Source: Pirellulaceae bacterium (GTDB taxonomy: Bacteria; Planctomycetota; Planctomycetia; Pirellulales; Pirellulaceae). Taken from it: a stretch of DNA of 9,996 nt. Shown here piece after piece: positions 7,100 to 9,996 of this stretch. The stretch lies in NCBI GenBank assembly GCA_013002105.1, contig JABDKS010000451.1, forward strand, positions 1-9,996, written 5' to 3'. Position numbers and translations under genes: made by a program. A model generated the notes under the pieces. That model had not been told where the DNA came from. It made no database searches and saw only the letters and a program-made list of their open reading frames with translations. Position 1 is the first letter of the stretch, and each line of letters starts with the position of its first letter.

Positions 7100-7485
7100 G
7101 ATCAACTCTTCGGGGTTTCGGACGCAGAATCTAGCTCTGCCGTGATCTGGGGAGGAGATTGGGGTGGGGCATCCAATCATAACCGCAATCCGACAGCGCT
7201 AGAATCGGGTTTCGCTTTGGACCCAATCCCGTGGTTGGGGCGACGCGACCGACGCCACGCAGAGCGTCGCAAAGATGATCCAATGAACTGTTGCAAAACA
7301 AAACAATTGCATGATTTTGTCTTGGTCATTTCGATACGCGGACGAACGTGTGATGTCCAACGTGCCGACGCTTTGCCCGCAAAAACCACCCTTTTCGATT
7401 ACGACGGTGTTTGGCACAGCGTCTGCAAATGATTTCGATGTGTCGCTTCTCTTCCCGCAGCCCCCTTCTTCTCGGCAACGATCTC
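7100..7485. other. 386-base intergenic region between divergent genes
   Basis: This region holds the upstream sequences of the DAHP synthase (minus strand) and of the Gly/Gln-rich secreted protein (plus strand). GCGACGC (7240-7246) and GCGTCGC (7264-7270) can pair, as can CCCAA (7222-7226) and TTGGG (7235-7239), so some RNA structure is possible. A run of A-rich sequence lies around 7290-7310. No convincing promoter, riboswitch, T-box or RNA gene was recognised. Small open frames on both strands lack ribosome sites and family signatures. Confidence 0.5.
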
Positions 7486-8301
7486 ATGTCAGCACAGCAC
7501 AAACCATCGCAAAGTCGTTCACCCATTGGCATGCTCCAACATGCTGCGTTGGTACTCGTCCTCGCGGTCGCATCGCCCCTGTCGGCCGTCGGCGCCGAAC
7601 CAGCGACCGAAGTGGTCGATCTGTTTCAAGCCATCGATGCCGGCGACGTCGCGGCCCAGTTCATTCCCGCCAACGCCATGCGTGCCAATGTGTTGATTCG
7701 CAACACGACCACACGGGAACTGCACGTGAAGCTCCCTGATGCGATCGCCGCCGTACCAATCCTGGCGCAATTCGGACAACAAGGGTTTGGCCAACAAGCA
7801 CAAGGTCCCGGTGGCGGCGGCGGTGGTGGCGGCAGCAATCAAGCGGTCGGCGGTGGGATGGACGCCGGCGGACGTCAGGGCCAAAACTTCGGACAAGGAG
7901 CCGGCGGCCAACAACCCGGTGGCTTCATGCGAATCGGCCCACAAAAGACTCGCAAAGTCAAAGCGACCACAGTCTGTTTGGAACACGGCAAACCCGATCC
8001 CCATCCTCGGATCGCCTACAAGATGATCCCGATCGGGCAATATACCGATGACCCACGCGTGGCAGAACTTTGCGCAAAGCTGGGTCAACGCGAGCTTGAC
8101 CAGACCGTTGCCCAAGCCGCGGCTTGGCATTTCGCCAACGGACTCGATTGGAACGCACTCGCGTCGATCAACTCGCTGGAATCGAAGTACCTGGGCAACG
8201 TTCCCTTCTTTACCTCCGCCGAACTAGAGAAAGCAAAGTCGCTTGTCAAAATGCTGAACGAAGAGCGTCGCGACGATCGCCATTACGCATTGCGGGATTA
8301 A
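7486..8301 (+). CDS. Secreted Gly/Gln-rich protein of unknown function
   Basis: A protein of 271 residues from ATG 7486; an ATG at 7531 would start directly at the signal peptide, and a further in-frame ATG lies at 7411. Residues 16-37 (MLQHAALVLVLAVASPLSAVGA) form a signal peptide with an AxA-like end. A first compact part (about 40-95) contains VVDLFQAIDAGDVAAQFIP and NVLIRNTTTRELHVKLP, suggesting a beta-rich domain. Residues 96-147 are low complexity, dominated by Gly and Gln with a run of eight Gly. The second part contains GFMRIGPQKTRKVKATTVCLEHGKPDPHPR (about 146-175) and a helical C-terminus (QRELDQTVAQAAAWHFANGL, SAELEKAKSLVKML). The two parts flanking a Gly/Gln linker recall secreted proteins of unknown function common in planctomycetes. 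No catalytic motif was seen. Its neighbours give no functional hint, and there is no clear ribosome site. Confidence 0.8.
   Translation: MSAQHKPSQSRSPIGMLQHAALVLVLAVASPLSAVGAEPATEVVDLFQAIDAGDVAAQFIPANAMRANVLIRNTTTRELHVKLPDAIAAVPILAQFGQQGFGQQAQGPGGGGGGGGSNQAVGGGMDAGGRQGQNFGQGAGGQQPGGFMRIGPQKTRKVKATTVCLEHGKPDPHPRIAYKMIPIGQYTDDPRVAELCAKLGQRELDQTVAQAAAWHFANGLDWNALASINSLESKYLGNVPFFTSAELEKAKSLVKMLNEERRDDRHYALRD
7771..7926 (+). repeat. Low-complexity Gly/Gln coding tract
   Basis: Codes for residues 96-147 of the secreted protein. It includes a GGN-codon run around 7809-7833 (eight consecutive Gly) and several Gly-Gln-rich units such as FGQQGFGQQ and GQGAGGQQ. The tract interrupts two better-behaved domains and is probably a flexible linker. 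GGN repeats of this type can vary in length between strains by slippage; that is an inference. Confidence 0.7.
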
Positions 8302-8411
8302 ATCCGTCGTGCTTTCTTACCCCCGGTCATGCCTTTGGACTTGGTGGTCGTTTCGATGGGTTACAATCCATCCATCGATCATCCACCACCGTGATTCGCA
8401 AAAGGCATCGA

Positions 8412-9263
8412 ATGTTCGAAAGACTCGCAACCGGTTGGTCGCTTGCAAAACAAGCGGTCCATGTTCTCAAGCAAGATAAAGAGCTACTGGTCTTTCCGCT
8501 GCTCAGTGGAATTTCCTGCTTGCTAGTCTTGGCCAGTTTTGCCCTACCGCTTTTCATGACCGGAACGCTGGAGGCCCTTGGCGACAATCCAGACAACGCC
8601 AAAGAGAATCCGTTGGTCTATGTCACGACGTTTGCTTTTTACTTCGTCAACTATTTCATCGTGACCTTTTTCAACTCCGCGCTGGTCGGTTGCGCAGTCA
8701 TTCGACTCAAAGGCGGCGACCCGACGGTCAGTGACGGATTCCATTTTGCCACTTCGCGGATCGGACAAATTGCCGGCTGGGCGTTGGTCAGTGCCACCGT
8801 TGGAATGATCTTGCGGATCATCGAATCGCGCAGTGAGCGAGTCGGCGAAATCGTTGCGGGACTGTTGGGAATGGCATGGTCGATCACCACCTTCTTTGTC
8901 GTGCCCGTGCTGGTGATCGAAGGCCTCGGGCCAATCGATGCGGTCAAACGCAGTGTTTCCATCATGAAGAAAACGTGGGGCGAGTCACTCGCTGCCAATT
9001 ACGGTGTCGGGTTCATCGTCTTCTTGCTCAGCCTGATCGGTATCCTGCCAATTGTCGCGGGTGTTTTTCTGTTGGGAACCAACGCGGCGATCCTCGGCGG
9101 CGTGCTGATCGTGGTCGGCATTGTTGTACTGCTAATGGTCGCTTTGATTTCCTCGGCGCTGAATTCGATCATTCTGGCGGCGCTCTATATCTACGCCGCC
9201 GAAGACCGCATGCCGGACGGATTCGATGACGGCTTAGTCCGTACCGCATTTGCGAGACATTAA
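8412..9263 (+). CDS. Multi-pass membrane protein, DUF6159-like
   Basis: Encodes 283 residues from ATG 8412, preceded by AAAAGG six bases upstream. The frame is open further back into the previous gene, but that extension is in the wrong frame for it and is not believed. About six membrane segments are visible: residues about 24-50, 69-96, 116-133, 145-167, 197-222 and 224-262. The cytosolic-looking N-terminus reads MFERLATGWSLAKQAVHVLKQDKELLVFPL. A conserved-looking loop (VIEGLGPIDAVKRSVSIMKKTWGESLAANYGV, about 165-196) and the ending YIYAAEDRMPDGFDD match my memory of the DUF6159 family, integral membrane proteins of unknown function found in many bacteria and archaea. The gene is 110 bases downstream of the secreted protein. 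TACAAT at 8362-8367 could be a -10 element for a separate promoter, but no good -35 accompanies it. No catalytic motif was seen. Confidence 0.87.
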   Translation: MFERLATGWSLAKQAVHVLKQDKELLVFPLLSGISCLLVLASFALPLFMTGTLEALGDNPDNAKENPLVYVTTFAFYFVNYFIVTFFNSALVGCAVIRLKGGDPTVSDGFHFATSRIGQIAGWALVSATVGMILRIIESRSERVGEIVAGLLGMAWSITTFFVVPVLVIEGLGPIDAVKRSVSIMKKTWGESLAANYGVGFIVFLLSLIGILPIVAGVFLLGTNAAILGGVLIVVGIVVLLMVALISSALNSIILAALYIYAAEDRMPDGFDDGLVRTAFARH

Positions 9264-9376
9264 TCTCGAGGCTGTGAATCCATCGGCTGAACAAATCAAT
9301 GCGATGCGTTACCGACATGTCCACGACTACAGACAAATCGACTCAGGCTGATTATCTCGAACACATTACTGAAACC

Positions 9377-9996
9377 ATGATGAGCATTGCTACCACGAAT
9401 TCGTTCTTCCTGCTGACCATGGCCATCGTTTTCGGCGCTACCACGTCGCAGGGCGCCGACCGCCCAAGTAACGACCACTCGAACAGCGACCGCCCGAACA
9501 TTCTCTGGTTGTTTGCCGAAGACACCTCACCGTGGATGGGTTGCTATGGTGACTCGGTCAACCAAGGTCATACGCCCAACATCGATTCATTAGCCGAAAA
9601 CGGCATACGTTTTTCACGCGCGTTCGTGCCCGCACCGGTTTGCTCGGCTTGCCGATCGGCGCTAATGGGTGGTCAAAACCAAATTCGCTTCAATGCCCAC
9701 GAACATCGATCTTCACGCGGACCGGCGAAACTGCATTTGCCAAAAGGAATGAAACTACTGCCGCAGCTGGTAAAAGAGAGCGGCTACTTCACCTTCAATC
9801 TTGGCAAAACCGACTACAACTTTGTCTGGGACGAACCTGCCACGTACTCGTTGCAGCAAAAGAGTCGCCAAGACGTGCCCTGGGAAACGCTCCAAGCGAA
9901 TCAACCATTCTTTGGTCAGATTCAAACCGCCGGCGGTAAAAACAACACGGCCAATTTTCCCGCCGACCGCAAGACAGATCCGGCCAGCGTCACCGT
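9377..9996 (+). CDS. Secreted S1-family sulfatase with CSACR active site, 3' part cut off by the window
   Basis: An open frame runs without a stop to the right edge. The preferred start is ATG 9377 (or the adjacent ATG 9380), giving MMSIATTNSFFLLTMAIVFG, a signal peptide ending near SQGA (residue 27). An in-frame ATG at 9317 would put 20 polar residues before it. Sulfatase landmarks: RPNILWLFAEDTSPWMGCYG with metal-binding Glu48/Asp49, TPNIDSLAENGIRF, and the formylglycine site VCSACRSALMGG (Cys89). The site is CxAxR rather than the CTPSR of the other sulfatase. Further on are NAHEHRSSRGPAKLHLP and GYFTFNLGKTDYNF (GKTD at 143-146), a variant found in a planctomycete-rich group of heparan-sulfamidase-like sulfatases. 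About 207 residues are present, so more than half the enzyme is missing. Its sequence is only distantly related to the sulfatase at the left end, so the two are not a recent duplication. Confidence 0.92.
   Translation, partial: MMSIATTNSFFLLTMAIVFGATTSQGADRPSNDHSNSDRPNILWLFAEDTSPWMGCYGDSVNQGHTPNIDSLAENGIRFSRAFVPAPVCSACRSALMGGQNQIRFNAHEHRSSRGPAKLHLPKGMKLLPQLVKESGYFTFNLGKTDYNFVWDEPATYSLQQKSRQDVPWETLQANQPFFGQIQTAGGKNNTANFPADRKTDPASVT

Noticed and set aside
7199..7312. A 37-codon frame on the minus strand with a hydrophobic, signal-peptide-like segment (QLFCFATVHWIIFATLCVASVASP).
   Set aside because: It has no ribosome site, no recognisable mature domain and no comparative support. It could be real but cannot be supported from this window alone.
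7809..7833. GGN run considered as a tandem-repeat array or CRISPR-like element.
   Set aside because: It is a short in-frame polyglycine codon run without spacers; it is explained by the linker of the encoded protein.
7519..8130. Open frame of 203 codons on the minus strand.
   Set aside because: It is antisense to the Gly/Gln-rich secreted protein, whose signal peptide and composition favour the plus strand.
8124..8411. Upstream extension of the DUF6159-like membrane protein by 96 codons.
   Set aside because: It overlaps the end of the previous gene in another frame and lacks any matching membrane-protein character. ATG 8412 has a ribosome site and starts the family-like sequence.
9640..9939. 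Open frame of 99 codons on the plus strand.
   Set aside because: It is out of frame within the second sulfatase, whose motifs are continuous through this region.

Overview
The window looks like chromosomal DNA from a planctomycete, probably close to Rhodopirellula/Pirellulaceae. This is an inference from gene content: two secreted S1 sulfatases in 10 kb, a BlaI/M56 (BlaR1-like) pair whose sensor carries an unusual C-terminal domain, a DUF6159-type membrane protein, a Gly/Gln-rich secreted protein of planctomycete character, and weak or absent Shine-Dalgarno sites at most starts. No rRNA, tRNA, CRISPR array, insertion sequence or phage gene was seen.

Layout. Positions 1-2753 hold three genes on the minus strand. 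In transcription order they are a small alkyltransferase-like (ATL/MGMT-family) DNA-repair protein (2753-2460), a secreted sulfatase (2330-666), and, 7 bases after the sulfatase stop, a kinase of the aminoglycoside phosphotransferase/ecdysteroid-kinase-like fold that runs off the left edge (658-1). Head to head with the ATL gene, on the plus strand, lie a BlaI/MecI-type repressor (2877-3260) and an overlapping M56 membrane metallopeptidase (3241-5550). The short divergent region between them contains two tandem palindromes of the BlaI/MecI operator type (TTACA-N2-TGTAA). The repressor therefore probably autoregulates, and could also control the ATL gene and what follows it.

The M56 protein does not end in the penicillin-binding sensor domain of classical BlaR1. 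Its extracytoplasmic part looks like a secretin N-domain followed by a secretin-like (type II/III secretion) segment. This fusion is the most unusual object in the window.

Positions 5729-7099 (minus strand) encode a class II DAHP synthase, the first enzyme of the shikimate pathway, with all four metal ligands identifiable. A 386-base stretch without a convincing gene follows. Then, on the plus strand, come a secreted Gly/Gln-rich protein of unknown function (7486-8301), a six-segment DUF6159-like membrane protein (8412-9263), and the N-terminal part of a second, different secreted sulfatase (9377 to the right edge) with a CSACR active-site motif.

Two terminal genes are cut by the window edges: the kinase (3' part missing) and the second sulfatase (3' part missing).
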